The notes under the pieces: model-generated
What the model was told of the DNA's origin: nothing
The model's database searches: none
The model's input: only the letters and a program-made list of their open reading frames with translations
Translations under genes and position numbers: made by a program
Assembly: GCA_007844125.1 (NCBI GenBank)
Contig: CM017555.1
Coordinates: 25,762,498 to 25,826,497, forward strand
Source of the DNA: Sinonovacula constricta
Taxonomy: Eukaryota > Mollusca > Bivalvia > Cardiida > Solecurtidae
Reading direction: 5' to 3'
DNA length: 64,000 bases
Shown here: piece by piece, positions 46,126 through 59,118 of the stretch
Layout: every line of letters starts with the position of its first letter
How positions within the stretch are numbered: position 1 is the first letter of the stretch

Positions 46126-46789
46126 TCAGTGAGAGTGGTGTAACGAATGAGTCTCAAAGTAGCTTACCGAACAACACCACAGGCGACATCTTTTGTTGGT
46201 AAATGCGAAACCAATACTACTTTGAAGTTCCAATTACCCATTTATTTGTGTAAACATTACGCAGATGGGGAGTACATCTGCATGGAAGTAAACGACCCTC
46301 CCCGAGTTTCCTGCTGCATCGCAGGTTAACCTTGGCTGGTCAAAGACTATGGGAGTAAACTCAGAGAGGAAAGTCGGTACGGAGACCCGTAGGCAGTTTG
46401 CTAAACTTTGCCATGCTTTCTGGCACATTCCTATAGCTGCGCTGGCACCAGCTATATCGGCTTGCCAGCAGCGCCGAGAGGGAGATCCTGGCATTGGGCA
46501 CTCTAGGATCTCCATACCACCCGCCCAGTCTGCACCTGGAGAAGTCACTCCAGCTTCGCTGTTTCAGCGTAGACTCAACACGGGGAACAGCAGAAAACAG
46601 TTATAAACCAAAGCTTGTTTGGCGTAGAGCCGGGCGCTAGGGGTTGCACTCGACTGTGGGAGGAGTCCATTGGGATATTACTGCCCGCCTCAACCCTGGC
46701 AGCAACCGGCAAATAATGTACTACTACGCCACAACTTGATTGTTTCATCGGGTGCGTGAAGCTTAGACAAAATCGTCTTGTTGTAAAAT

Positions 46790-47856
46790 GGAGCACCAGT
46801 CACACCGAAAGGAAAAGGACAAGAAACCACAAGCTGTGGCTGGAAATCTGAAAAGTCAGAATAGAAAAACCGCCATCATCTACCACGAGCTGGCCAATTA
46901 GAATATCGACATCGCCACCCTTCAGGAAACACGCCTCGCTTTCAGAGAAAGTCTCAAGGAGAAGGCATACACATTCTTCTGGAAAGGTCTGGAGTCAGAC
47001 GACCGCCGACTCTATGGGGCTGGCTTCGCAGTTCGCAACTCCCTTCTGTTGTCAGTCGAACCTTCATCTTTACAGGGAACTGAGCGCATCCTGTCACTGC
47101 CTCCGCACGACCTACACACTTCTTTAGCGTCTACGCACAAACATACTGTTCCACATTCAAAGCTTAAGATATATGCTATGAGGAGCTCGAGGATCAGAGA
47201 GATACCAGCGAAGGAAAACCGGTTACTGCACGTAGGCTTCAACGCCTGGTAAGGCCGGTCCAAACCTCCTGGTCACATTGCATGGGACACTTCGGTGTTG
47301 ATAAGCTTAACGAGAACGGACAACGGCTACTTGAGCTTTGCTCCTTTCATGACCTCGTCATTCCCAGCACCCTCAACTTCACTAAACGACCAACACCCAC
47401 CACAGTGTGTCTTGGCGACTTCCCAGTTCAAAGCACTGGCACCAGCTAGACCTAATCAACAATAGAAGACCCATGCTGAGCTACGTGATCCTCACGCGCA
47501 GTAATTATAGTGCCGACTGCTACACAGATCACTCCCTGGTCGGCAGCATGATGCGTCTCAGACTCAGACGGATCCAGCGCTCCAAGCAGAAGAGCCGGCC
47601 TCGAATCGAAACAACCAGAACCTCAAAGCCTGGGCTGCGCGAACGCTTAGCCGATGCCATCGACAAAACTCAGGAAGACTGCCCCACAGCACTACAGCAC
47701 GCTCGGACTTTATACGTGATGCCATGTACTAGGCCGCCTCAGACACCTTCGGGAAGAGGGTCATTCTGGAACGAGGACTGGTTCGAGGCTGGGATCGAAG
47801 TGATGGAGCCTGCCTTCGCCGTCGATGGTGTTTCGAGTCTCAAGTACAAGTACTGA
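46790..47856 (+). pseudogene. LINE family M endonuclease and linker
   Basis: In shifting frames: NRKTAIIYHELA, NIDIATLQETRLAFRESLKE then KAYTFFWKGLESDDRRLYGA and GFAVRNSLLLSVEPSS, later MGHFGVDKLNENGQRLLELC and SFHDLVIPSTLNF. The frame 47407-47856 then reads MSWRLPSSKHWHQLDLINNR, NYSADCYTDHSLV and KSRPRIETTRTSK. LQETR and TDHSLV are the catalytic Q-E and D-H sites of the AP-endonuclease fold. The GDFNA loop is missing by deletion near 47255. Confidence 0.75.
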
Positions 47857-47975
47857 CCGCCTACAGAGAAGCCTTCAACAACGCAAAGAGGGTCGCCCAT
47901 AGGTGCACTACCCACTACTAGCTGAAGCTTTGAAGTGACATCCTGACCTCTGCATACTGCGGAAACACAAGGGTT

Positions 47976-48605
47976 ATGTACCATGCGATGAAGAGATCAT
48001 TTAGGCCAAGTGTCACCAAGATCACACCCCTCAAGTACACCTCTGGCGATATCATCAAGAACCGCGGCGAGCAGATGAAGAGATGGGTTGAGAACTACAG
48101 GGAGCTGTACGCTAGAGAGAATGTCGTTAGCGACATAGCCATGGAGAACACCACCCTACTCTGCACATTGGAAGAACTGCAGGTATTTGCTGACCGCATG
48201 TATCCCTAGTCACAGTGTGGGTTCCGGACCAAGTGATCAATCATCGACATGGTGTTCTCCCTCAGGCTGCTGTAGGAAAATTGCCGCGAACAGTGACGCG
48301 CACTGTACCGCAACTTTATCGACCTGACCACGGCGTTTAACTGGGTCAGTCGGTCTGGCCTCTTCGCCCTCCACCAAAAGATCGGATGCCCCCAAGCTGC
48401 TGAAGATGGTCGAATCATTCTACGACAACATGTCTAGCACTGTTACGACGTAGCGTCATCGGACCCCTTCCTAATCAAGAGCGGAGTGCAACAAGGGAAT
48501 GTCCTGGCCCCGACATTTTTCGGCATATTCTTCTCTCTGCTCCTACGCTACATATTCAGCTAGTCAGAAAATGGCATATTTTCCCACACACTGAGCAAAA
48601 GGAGC
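47976..48605 (+). pseudogene. LINE family M reverse transcriptase, first half
   Basis: The frame 47976-48209 gives RPSVTKITPLKYTSGDIIKN then MKRWVENYRELYAREN and DIAMENTTLLCTLEELQVFA. A deletion skips to SQCGFRTK, IIDMVFSLRLL, then RNFIDLTTAFNWVSRSGLFA (usually F-I-D-L-T-K-A-F-D), IGCPQAAEDG and SDPFLIKSGVQQGNVLAPTF then FGIFFSLLLRY. The segments carrying fingers motifs between 48205 and 48210 and the later F-A-D-D are absent. Confidence 0.75.
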
Positions 48606-51600
48606 TATTGCATATTATAAATAAGTCCTCTTTCCTAATCTAACATATAGAATAAAATGAAATATTCAATGCAGAGGAGCATACATGAATTATAAAATCT
48701 AATAAGTAAAGACAGGAAATATAACATTTTTAACATTCTTGAATGAACGGTAGTTTAATACAAGGTACACTATTATACACAGTCAGGGGGAATAAAAGCT
48801 CCAATGCTTTTATGGGAGTACAAAAATAAAAATAAATAAGGTGATGTTTTATTATTTTATTATGTTGAAACACCCATGTGAAAAAAACAAACAACAAACA
48901 TATATAGATAAAAACAATGGTGAAGATTAAAATGGTTACAGATGTAATCAAGTTCATGTTACACATTCACAGTCCCTTGTATATCAATGGAAACCACAAC
49001 TACAACTATAAAGTTTCAACCTTTTTACATAGTTTACTTGTTAATACTATATTTTCCTCGTTTGTGTTTGAGTATAATACTGCTCCAAGGACAGTACATT
49101 TAATCTATCATATATCTATCATATATGTCATGACATGACATGACGATGCATTATTCCAATTCATAATGTTAAATATACAATGTAAATAAACAAGAATGTC
49201 GATAACAAATTATGAGTACTAGCATTATTTTCTGCTCTTTTTCCAGCATAATAAAACGTATTTACAATCAAGACAGTATCATTGAAGATGTGTATAATGT
49301 CTCTTACTTTCTATATACTTTTAGATGTTATTAACAGAAACAAAACGAAACAAATTAACCTCAAATTGCCGTTGGTTTAAATGAAAAAGATACCGATAAT
49401 TAATCATAAAATCATATATATGTCCTTATAATTAAAATAAAAAAATGTCAGCACAAAGTATTTACAAAATACAAACATAACGAGTCTAACAATTTTATAT
49501 GCGAAAGTCGGGGGACTTGTAACACCCCAGAATCTTGCCGCATGGATATGTATATACAATGACACTTATAAAACTAAGCTGAATTCTAGGGTTGACACAA
49601 AAAACCCATACACATTTCCTCAAATAAATTTAACGATATCTTGAAATGTTTGAGCGGTGTTAAGACAGAGAGCTCATATTCAATAATAATTAGTTATATT
49701 ATGTCAACGCATAAGTTGACGTTGACGTGTAATTGACTATTAGGACTGGTTAAACATATTTTCTCTTACTTTCTCTATTAAAAAATCTATAATGACATAA
49801 CACATATCAAATCTGTTTAAGCATCGTGTTTAGTTTGATGATTTTATCGTTTCATTTTGATTTGTTGAGACTTTGTAAGAACAGTTAACAGCGAATGCTC
49901 TTTGTATTTCCACAATAACTGGTACCTAGCGCAGTCTAATATTAAGTGAAGATGCTGATAATTTAACATCATCTTTCACAAAGACTTCTGATCATAGAAT
50001 ACCACAAAAGCTTTTGTGAATCGCAAGTACAAAGTTTAAAGCGAGAGCTTTGAAGACGAACATTGAAGATGTCAGAAGAGGAAATTTTGACGTCGTATGC
50101 GAGGTTAATGTCTACAATGCACTTGTACTTGACCTTATTGATAAGAATTGAAAGTGTCACCCTAAATTCCAAAGCGCTTCACTATTCATATCATGCTTCG
50201 CTTATAGCTCCTGTAACAATTTTTGTTACAAAAAGGCCGTGTTTGCATGCACGACGCTAGTTCTCAAGTGCGATGTTTGACCATCTTCTTTAAAGAAAGA
50301 AGCACTGCATCTCACTCGAAAATGCATATATCTTAAATGTGGACAGGTCCAAACAGATACAAAGAAAAGCCACAATTGGGGATTGGTTTTATTTGCTTTC
50401 AGATTATTTCCATTTCGGTTCATTCTCAGACTTCGCACCTTTTGATTTAACCATATACCCAAAACAGCGTAGTACCAAGAGCGTGCGTTTATGCCACTTA
50501 TGTAATATCATGTAAGATATACAAATACTGCAAGCTTTTAATTTTGAGACTGCAGTTAGTCGCCGTGCGCTGTTATATCATCTGTGTTTTCGTTCAAATT
50601 GATACAGTTTAGTGCATACGATAATAAAATGTCTAGATTTGCTATTGGTAATAAATAGTTTGCGCTTCTCGTTATAAAACATTGGTTTATTACCATGAAA
50701 TATTACCAAGTTATGAAAAATCTGTTAATTTGGATCACCTTTTGTAGATGACGTCGTCTGGTAATATTGCGACCGCCCATCATTGTTTGTGAATTTCAAA
50801 TTGCCTATGTTTAAAATTCATATTAATGGTAACAATTTATAATAAACTTACACCCTTTCCACATTTCTGCGACAACCCTTCTATAAATGAAAAGTAAGTT
50901 TGTATGTAAGATGCTTGGATATATAGGCCTTTATATCCAACTAATTTATGTACGTTCAAACGTGTATATTAAAAACAGTAATAAAATATATATATGTCAT
51001 CATCGGATTAAAATTTAATATCGAATTTAAGAAGTTAAGACGAGAAAAGTACTTTGTGTGCCTATTTATAGTGTGTCTACTATTAAGTTCCGCCCTCCCA
51101 AACCTACTATAAAATTGCTATTTTACGTATGAAAATAAACCCCACTGACAAGTTAAAAATATCTTCTGTAAGCACTTTGTTATAACATTACCATGTGTCA
51201 AGTAAAATTTATACATTATAAATTTATACGCTTGCTTTTGTTCAGTCATGCATATGAAAACAACATTTTTTACACATTTATATGCGCAGTTTAATGTAAA
51301 TGTGTTTACGTGTAGCTTTGACATAACAATTACATGTTTTCTTTTTTCATATCCGCGTGATATATAAAACTATATTTAATATGTATTTTATAGAAGTGTA
51401 ATATTTTCGTCTTAGAATCATGATCAAAATGAAGAATTCAAACATTTCGTAATATCAACATTAAACATTCTACAAACATCTGTACGATCGTTTTTTTTTT
51501 CTTCAGGAAAGCCCGACAGTGTCAAAGACCTTTAAAGAAACCTATCTTTTAAAGAGCATAACAATGCTTAAATATCATAAAATAACTGAAACCCAAAACA

Positions 51601-53306
51601 CACATATGATGCCGCCTTTCTACGGTAACTTCGTGTGATCTTTGGTGGCTGGCTAGCTCCTCATTTATCACAATTGCAGAATTTTTTATTTCTGTCTGGC
51701 TTTTCCCCTGCAAAAGAGAGAATGACACAGATCTGGGAAAGGAGAGAAAGTGGGGAAAAGAGAGAGGAAAATATACAGAAAAAAAGCGAGAGAGTATATA
51801 TGTAACTAAAGGGTAAACCGCGTAGCTTTAAGTCTTGCATTATGCTCCTTTGTTTTACCCAATTATCTCCTGGTGTGTTTTAAATGAGCCTTTCCAAATT
51901 CAGAATTCTCTATGAAATATTAATTCCAGCTTAAACAATAAAGATCTGAGATGAACCACAGGCAAGGCACCGTATAAAACGTGCGCATCAAACAAAATGA
52001 CTGTCGTGGATACTAGACACTCTCTTACAGTGTAGGCTCATTACAAAAATGTGTAAAAGCTTCTATCGACAAGTCTGCTTGGATGATATAGGATGATATG
52101 AACTAAACTATTCTAATTTGCTTTCTTACTTTTCGTCTGCTACATTATTTACTTTAATGACTTACTGCATTGTTGATATTGTCAGTTATGCCATGTTATT
52201 GATCCAATGGAACAAAGATAAACTTTGCAGAACAAATATGGTCGAGTACAGGGTGGTATACATGTGATATAATGAGCTGTGCCCTTGTCAGACATATTTC
52301 TGTTTTAACATTTATTCGTATGCTCGCTTATTTAATGATTGTATCAAGTCATTCATAATCAAGATTCAGGTACAAAGTACGACGTCTGATACAAGAGTTT
52401 TCTGAGTAATGTGTTATACTTGGCAATAGAAAAGGCAGTCATGGTTCTTGCAATTTGTCTTGAATATTTATATGAAAAGTCTAAGTCTTTCGCAAGTAAA
52501 TATTGCGCTTGGATGTTTTGCCGCATGATTTGTTCGGAGAAACACTTGCTTCATGTGTGTGAAACTGCCGAAGAATAGCTAGAAAGAGTCGCAATCCCTT
52601 TGATTGTCTTGCCTGTGGACTGATAGATACTTTTGCAAAGAGGAAGGTGCTTGGGGTGGGCGGCATTGCGAAAGGTGTAATGATTTAAGGTTTGGTAGCG
52701 TCCATTATATATTATTCTGAGAATAAAAGGGCTGTCACCTTTGATAAATTATGTCATTTTAATAGATATAATTAAAGTGGAATCGAAAAGTTATCTTTTG
52801 GACGTTTTTTTGTGTGTAAAAAGAAAACAATAAGTTTTCCTTAAGATTTAATCATAGTATAGCTGAGGCAAAAGCTTTACAGCATTTAGTTTTTTTAAAC
52901 TTTGTGAAACTTGACGTTATATCTCTTACTGTATCATTTGGTTCAGACGCTCATCTTTTAACATATGAAGTTGTTAACGTTGGCGTCATTGAATTGCTAA
53001 TTAGACGATATAGACGTTTTATAGATCACCTGTCACCGTGTACGTCTATTATGTTATGCACTTGTTTCAGGGAGACAGTACTTTGTTCTGTTGATGCAAA
53101 TGCAACGTTGTCTTATAAGCAGCTAAGGCTGGTGATCATGGGTATTTTAATTTTGAATAAACAAAAATGATAGTAGATCAATCTAAACTACCCGTAATAC
53201 TCAGATTCTTTTCGTGGCATCTCATGCGGAGCAATGCCCCCTTTCCTAATTTATTGATCTAATGCCTAATTGTCTTTTGTCTTCTGACATTTCGTTGTTT
53301 ATTTAG
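48606..53306. other. AT-rich stretch, no gene recognised
   Basis: About 4.7 kb without a recognised domain, RNA gene or TE boundary. A purine-rich run (GAGAGAAAG-type) spans about 51717-51800. A plus frame at about 52570-52686 reads RIARKSRNPFDCLACGLIDT then FAKRKVLGVGG; the composition is coding-like but it has no known motif and is bounded by stops. Confidence 0.4.
51717..51800 (+). repeat. Purine-rich (GA) tract
   Basis: AGAGAGAATGACACAGATCT is followed by GGGAAAGGAGAGAAAGTGGG, AAAAGAGAGAGGAAAA and AAAAAGCGAGAGAG. It is low complexity with no coding content, and such tracts can form triplex DNA. Confidence 0.6.
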
Positions 53307-53369
53307 AAAACCAATGTAGCAACGACAATGGTGAATGTCAAACTTTTATTAGGAAATTTAATTCGTGAC
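53307..53369 (+). pseudogene. Partial EGF-like module
   Basis: After a TTGTTTATTTAG acceptor the frame reads NQCSNDNGECQTFIRKFNS and then a stop. The N-Q-C-x-x-D-N-G-x-C start is that of a calcium-binding EGF domain (next Cys expected where Phe stands). The second half cannot be read in any frame downstream. It lies 43 kb from the other EGF blocks, so a link to the same gene is speculative. Confidence 0.3.
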
Positions 53370-54699
53370 AACTTTTTAAGACCAGTCGTGTTCCTGCCAG
53401 GGTAGTTTCTCCACCTTTGATCTAAACTTCGACTTTGACGGACCGTCTATACCAGGTTTCAGTTCCTCGGGAAATATGGTTTACATATCCTACATGGAAA
53501 GGCTACTTTTGGCGGACCGAGCGGAAAAATCCAAACAAGTTTTAAGGGTCAGGAAAGCAAAGTACCAGCTTTCTTTCTTTTGACGTGGAGAGATGGAATT
53601 GTTCCCACTCCGCCGCTATTGGCAGAGTAACTTTAACAAGTGGTCGAAATACTACCAATATACGAAAAGAAAAGCTACGGTTAGGAGCATGGAGCTTCTT
53701 AACCTCTCTAAACAGAGAAGAAGCAGCTTTGTGTCAAAACAATAAAGAACAACTCTCAATGCACAGTAGCCTATTCGTTACAACATTAATATAGCAGGCC
53801 TAAGCGAAATGTGCATACCTTAAGAAGGATCAGTCACTGCCCATTGCAAGTACACTGGAAAATGAAAATTCAGGATAAAGACTTCATTGCCTATCAAGAC
53901 CAGCTAGCCGGAGAACATACCTGACCTACCCGTGGAAGCCAAAGACTGACCTATAAATATCAGATTACTTCCCAGTCATTAGCATTAAGCAACAGTCATA
54001 AAGCATAAATTTTATAACGCAAACAATATATAACCATACAAAGTCTATAATGTTTTATGTACTTTTCTTATAAGTTGCATTAACATGTAAAGGAACCATT
54101 TTCAAAAGGACCAGACGCAGGTGATAAAGGATCAGCTGTGAGATAATAAGGCAAAAACACGCAAGTTCTTTTTTAAAGAAAATCGCTCAAGTGAACAGTC
54201 AATTAACGATCTTGATTGGTTGATGGTCGGATAGATGTCGGATTGGTTGATTATCGCGAAGAGTATTACCTTGAAATTAGTCCGAAGCTATAACATGTCA
54301 ATTAGTTACATTTAGTTAGTGACCATTACCATTTGGGATTAATCAGTGTCAGGATTACCTGACTGTTAATAAACTATACCAACCAATATATGTAAGGACT
54401 TTTAAATATTGTAAACTCATAACGTTTGATTGTGTTTAGTAAACCAGTGACGAACAATTAAAAAGTCTTATTGTTTAAACATTTGTTTTTCGAAGAAAAT
54501 GTAGCAACGAAAGGATAGAGCAATATGTCGCGGTGACAGAAAATTACGCATAATAAATAACAATTACGAACTCCGAACCCGAATAACAACATCAGAAAGT
54601 AATTACAAATAAAATTTGCTTGACAGTGATCTAGTTTGTTTGTGGTCCTGTTTTCTAAAAGTAAAAGAAGTTCTTGTGAAATGTTACCAAAAGTTAGAA
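53370..54699. other. Gap before LINE copy C, nothing recognised
   Basis: No domain is found. The 69-codon plus frame at 53585-53794 has no motif. Near 54210-54260 GATTGGTTGAT occurs twice in about 35 bases, a minor tandem. Confidence 0.4.
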
Positions 54700-55250
54700 T
54701 TCTCCGACTGCCGCTACCTTAAGCGGGTAAGAATCCTCCAAAGGTAGCCCACCTGTTTGCCGTGGGTGGCGACCCATTATCTCTACGACGAGGGGGTCCT
54801 GGTGGTTAAGGTCTTTGTTGGCTTGCCAGGATAATGACATATAAGTCGACCCTGACCAACACACTACTTTGGCCCTAAATTGTGGGGTAGACGGGCGGGA
54901 TACTGGTCCTGTATCCTCAATCGGCTAACCCCTAGGCCAGTGCTGGGTTAGCTTTAACTCCCTTTCGTCCCACTTTATTGCCTCCGACTTTCCACTCCTT
55001 TTCTCCTTTTTCAAAAAGACCGTGTTCCGCAAACTACTTTTCTCTTATTTTGCCCTATTAACCCAGCTGCCGGTCGACACCCCCTTAATGGACCAATCTG
55101 GCATTTTGTATGCTTTATAGTATATTTTATGTCGGAGTATCGTATCCTGGTATCACTGGCGTTGGGAGGTCAGAGATCCACACCCATAAGACGCCCCCTT
55201 GTTGGGCTCCGTGGTGGGTGGTGAGCTAGGATACCGAATAAAAATCTCTC
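54700..55250 (+). other. 5' UTR of LINE family J (copy C)
   Basis: This block starts with CCGCTACCTTAAGCGGGTAA, a small hairpin, and is GC-richer than its surroundings, with no long ORF. LINE 5' UTRs carry an internal promoter; none can be pointed to. Start coordinate approximate. Confidence 0.5.
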
Positions 55251-56432
55251 AAGGAACGCAAACATAAATACAAGGACCCGATCTCTACTTTATCGTCCGA
55301 AGATTCCGATACCGAAACACCTACAATCACGTGCTTTCCTCGCTTTATTGTTGTCGAATCGACAGAGAAAAAGCCGATAACCAAGTATCCCCTTTTGTGA
55401 TCGAAAAATCCATCAAAGGCATTATTGGCAGTGTTGTTTCAGTAAAAAAAAAAAACAAAAAAAAAATGACTTCTTACTATTTAAAACGGATCGTAAAACT
55501 TACTCCGACAAACTTACTGACTTCTGTTCGTTAAAAGTAAAAACGTACCCTCACTCTTTTCTGAACTCGTCGAAAGGCGTAATTCGATGCCCTGACCTCG
55601 CTGGTGTCTCTGAGGAGGATATCCTCAGTGAACTCACGCCACAGATGGTGTGTTGTGTCAGGATTTCATTCCTGAGGGACGGCCGGCGAGTTCCAACAAA
55701 TACTTTTGTTTTAACTTTCGCCAACCCATCACTCCCTACTTCTATTAAAGTCGGTAACCTCAACGTAAACGTGCAGGTGTACATTCCCAATCCGCTAAGG
55801 TGTTTTCATTGTCAGAAAGTCGACCACCACGAGTTCCAGCACAGGGAAGACGTATGTCCAAACCCGCTCAAATGTGTTAATTGTTCTAGACCACATGAGA
55901 CCGAATCCAGGAATTGCCCTGCCTGTAAACTAGAAAAGGAAGTACTAAAAAAGTACACAAAAAACATCTCCTTTCAAGAAGCCAGAAAATTGGCAAAAGA
56001 CAAAGCAACTTCTGCTGGTGGTGCAACATATGCCTCCGCAACCAAAAAAAAAGCATCTCAGTGCACAAGGACAATTTCACACAGTATGAGGTCCCGACTG
56101 GTGACCAAATTTCTGACAAATTCATCATTTCCTCCAAATACAAAGGTATCGGAATCTTCTGAAACTCAGACTTCTCCCTCAACCAAAACACTTCCTCTTC
56201 AGGTCATTCCATGAGGAATAACGCAAAGGCACAAAACCAGCCTGCAGCAAATAACCAGGTCTCCTCTAAGGAGACTATGGGTCCTTCGGGGCAGAGGAGA
56301 GAACAGAGTTCTCCCACTGCTCCAAACACTAGGGTGATAAACTCCCATCAAAACAAATTCGAATGTCTAATGGAGTCTCCACCGGACACTGGAAAACCAC
56401 CAAGGTCAGCTGTAAAAGCACCTAAAATATAG
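55250..56432 (+). pseudogene. LINE family J ORF1, zinc-knuckle protein (copy C)
   Basis: An early frame reads TCFPRFIVVEST, continuing after frameshifts through DLAGVSEEDILSELTPQM. The main frame 55645-56214 (189 residues) then has NTFVLTFANPSLPTSIKVGN, VQVYIPNPLRCFHCQKVDHH, CPNPLKCVNCSRPHETESRN and NISFQEARKLAKDKATS. Knuckle 1 (CFHCQK...HHEFQHRED) is damaged at its last Cys; the C-x2-C...H...C (CVNCSRPH...RNC) remains. A Ser/Thr/Gln-rich tail follows in the overlapping frame 56211-56432. An A-run at about 55446-55466 coincides with one frameshift. The protein would bind element RNA. Confidence 0.8.
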
Positions 56433-56459
56433 TCTACAAGAATTAAGTTAAATAATCCC

Positions 56460-57209
56460 ATGAAAAATAGGCTCATTCAGTGGAACTGTCGAGGTATTAA
56501 GACCAATTACAAGGAAATACTTATTTTGTTATCTACGCTGAATCCTGCTGTGCTTTGTCGTCAAGAAACATTTCTTAAAGACTCTGATAAATTTGATTTT
56601 AAGGGCTATACCTGCTATAATCATATACATACAGCTTGCGAGAGGGCATCTGGATGATCTATAATAATTGTCAACTCCTAATTGCCACACTCTCAAGTCG
56701 AACTAGACACAAACATACAAGCTGTTGCTATAAATGTAACACTACATAAAGTTGAAACTATTTGCTCTGTCTATCTTTCACCGAATTCAAATGTATCTAA
56801 AGATGATTTAGATAATCTTATTAACCAGCTGCCTACTCCATATATACTCATTGGAGACTTCAATGGTCATAACCCGCTATGGGGATGTTGTGACTTCAAT
56901 AATATGGGCAAGACGATAGAAAACTTTATTGCCCATAATGACATATGTCTGGCTAATAATAAAAAGCCAACAAACTTGCACCACGCAACTGGGCATAATT
57001 CATCGGTAGACCTAACATTGTGTCACCGCTCTGTATATTTAGATTACACTTGGGATGTACACGATGACCTTTGTGGAAGTGATCACTTTCCTATAATTCT
57101 TACAAACTGTACTTCGCCAATAGGCGACGATAATCCCCTTTGGAAGATGGACAGAGCAAACTGGGACCTGTTCTCAGCACTTTGTTCTGCAGAACTTGTC
57201 CCAACTTAA
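56460..57209 (+). pseudogene. LINE family J AP-endonuclease (copy C)
   Basis: The start MKNRLIQWNCRGIKTNYKEI is the classic ORF2 N-terminus (QWN-x-RG); CRQETFLK holds the catalytic Glu. After a stop and shift near 56655, the frame 56682-57209 gives SVYLSPNSNVSKDDLDNLIN, PYILIGDFNGHNPLWGC (the D-F-N site intact) and GSDHFPIIL (the S-D-H site intact), then WKMDRANWDLFSALC. All catalytic residues visible are kept, so only the frame break and the later stop disable this domain. Confidence 0.82.
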
Positions 57210-59040
57210 ATCGAAAATGTAGATGACAAAATTGTCCCATTTTCAAACACTTTGCATTATATTGCCGAAAGGTGTATACCTAAGACCTCGACTAAATCAA
57301 AACATGATAAGCCTTGGTTTAATGAAGAGTGTAAAAATCGATTCGTAAACATAGGGCGGCATAAAGCAATTTGATGTTCGACCTACCGATACAAATTTTA
57401 ATAACCTTAAAAAAGAACGGGCTAAAAGTCGTCGGACTATTAAACATGCCATAAGATCACCTTGGCAAAGGTATGTTTCAAAAATAAATGACAAGACAGA
57501 TAAACAAAAACATTTCGAACACATTGGCTGAAAATTTTGCCCAAAATTCCTCATCGGCTAACTACACGCCTAAATTTCAAACCTTTAAACACTCCGCTGA
57601 AATGGTAAAGGTTATTTTAAATCTAATAATAACGAAACTTACAATCAATCCTTTTCCTTGAAATAGCTTAAAGAAGTTCTAAATAAATCGCATGATACCG
57701 TTGCTTTTCCAGACGACATACCGTATCAATTCTTAAAACATTTACCAATTCGATCTCTAAACTTATTTCTGTCAATCTTTAATGAAACTTGGATATACGG
57801 TAAAGTACCCGATTGTTGAAAAAAGGCCTTTATTATTCCACTTCATAAACAAGGTTAGGACCCAACAGATCCTCAAAGCTATAGACCTATCGCTTTGACG
57901 AGCTGTATTTGTAAAACCTTAGAACGAATGATCAATAATAGACTTGTCTGGTATCTTGAGTCCAACAACTTAATTTCAGAATATCAAAGTGGATTCAGAC
58001 ACCAACGTAGCACTGTCGATCATCTTGTTCGTTTAGAAACACTCATTCCTGATGCCTTTATGAAGAAGGAACACCTTGTAGCTGTGTATTTCGATCTTGA
58101 AAAGGCTAATGACACGGACTGGAAACATGAGATTCTAAAGGATTTAGGTGACCTTGGTCTCAGGGGTCGTTTACCAATTTTCATTGACAGCTTCCTTTCT
58201 TACAGAAATTTGCAGGTCAAGATTGGATCGACCCTGTCATCTGTTCATAAACAGGAACAGGTTGTTTCCCATGGTAGTATTCTATCTGTTACCCTTTTTA
58301 ACATAAAAATAAATAATATTGACTGTTCTCTTTTGTGGACGATTTAGTTATTTGTTACCGCTCTAAAATATGAGCACAATTGAAAGACAATTATAACAAT
58401 GTCTAAATGACTTGCAAAAATGGAACAACACTAACGGTTTTAGATTTTCTCCAACCACAACCAACTGTATACATTTCTGTCAGAAACGAGGTCTTCATAT
58501 TGACCCCGAATTGTTTTTAAATAACGTTTGCATTCCCGTTGTCCAGGAAACTAGGCTTCTTGGAGTCATTTTTGACAGGAAACTGATCTTTCTTCCACAT
58601 ATCAATTACATTAAGAAGAAATGTCTCAAGGCTCTTAACTTGCGTAAATTTTTATCCTATACAGACTGGGGAGCCGATAGGAAAACATTGTAACTTCTGT
58701 ACTGTTCCCTAATTCGGTCTAATATAGATTACGGGAGTATAGTCTATAGTTCTGCCAGGAGGTCCTATCTCCAGATGCTGGACGTCCTTCACCACCAGGG
58801 ACTTCGTCTACCTCTAGGAGAGTTCAGGACCTCACCAGTGCAGAGCCTTTACGTCGAAGCCAACGAACCATCAATATTCTTGCGTCATGAGAAACTTTCT
58901 TTGAAGTATATAATTAAACTCGTGTCTAACCCCGATAACCCAACGTTTAATTGTGTTTTCAACCCTAAACATGAAGAGCTTTATGATCGATCACCTAAAG
59001 CCATCAGACCTCTTGGTTTAAGATTAAAGATAGCATAAAC
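57210..59040 (+). pseudogene. LINE family J reverse transcriptase and thumb (copy C)
   Basis: The linker 57210-57690 is broken. The RT then runs through DDIPYQFLKHLPI, DPTDPQSYRPIALTSCICKT, YQSGFRHQRSTVDHLVRLET (57895-58347), VAVYFDLEKANDTDW (first Asp kept; Y of K-A-Y-D changed to N) and LSSVHKQEQVVSHGSILSVT (usually PQGS). A deletion and frameshift then hit the Y-V-D-D site near 58330. The frame 58412-58693 continues with RLLGVIFDRKLIFLPHINYI, and 58775-59038 with FRTSPVQSLYVEANEPSIFL. The polymerase cannot be made as one chain. Confidence 0.82.
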
Positions 59041-59118
59041 ACATCAGGTATAAAACTAGATAACATTTCTGAAAACCCCACAATTGAACACCTACCATGG
59101 CAACTCCGTTCCCCTGGT

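Larger units (their letters stand above)
46290..48605 (+). mobile_element. LINE family M, 5' region, endonuclease and partial RT
   Basis: A block clearly richer in GC than its surroundings holds a non-coding leader (about 46290-46790), an endonuclease (46790-47600), a linker and the first half of the RT (48050-48600), all on the plus strand. The protein wording (SKHWHQLDL, SADCYTDHSLV, SGVQQGNVLAPT) matches a LINE family common in molluscs and vertebrates and unlike families J and K. Stops and frameshifts occur every 50-150 codons. It ends abruptly after SLLLRYIFS, before the catalytic palm is complete. Loss of the 3' end, rather than the 5' end, is unusual for a LINE and points to a later deletion. 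Confidence 0.8.

Noticed and set aside
52570..52686. Coding-like plus frame RIARKSRNPFDCLACGLIDT and on
   Set aside because: It has no recognised domain, no clear splice borders and stops on both sides; too weak to call.
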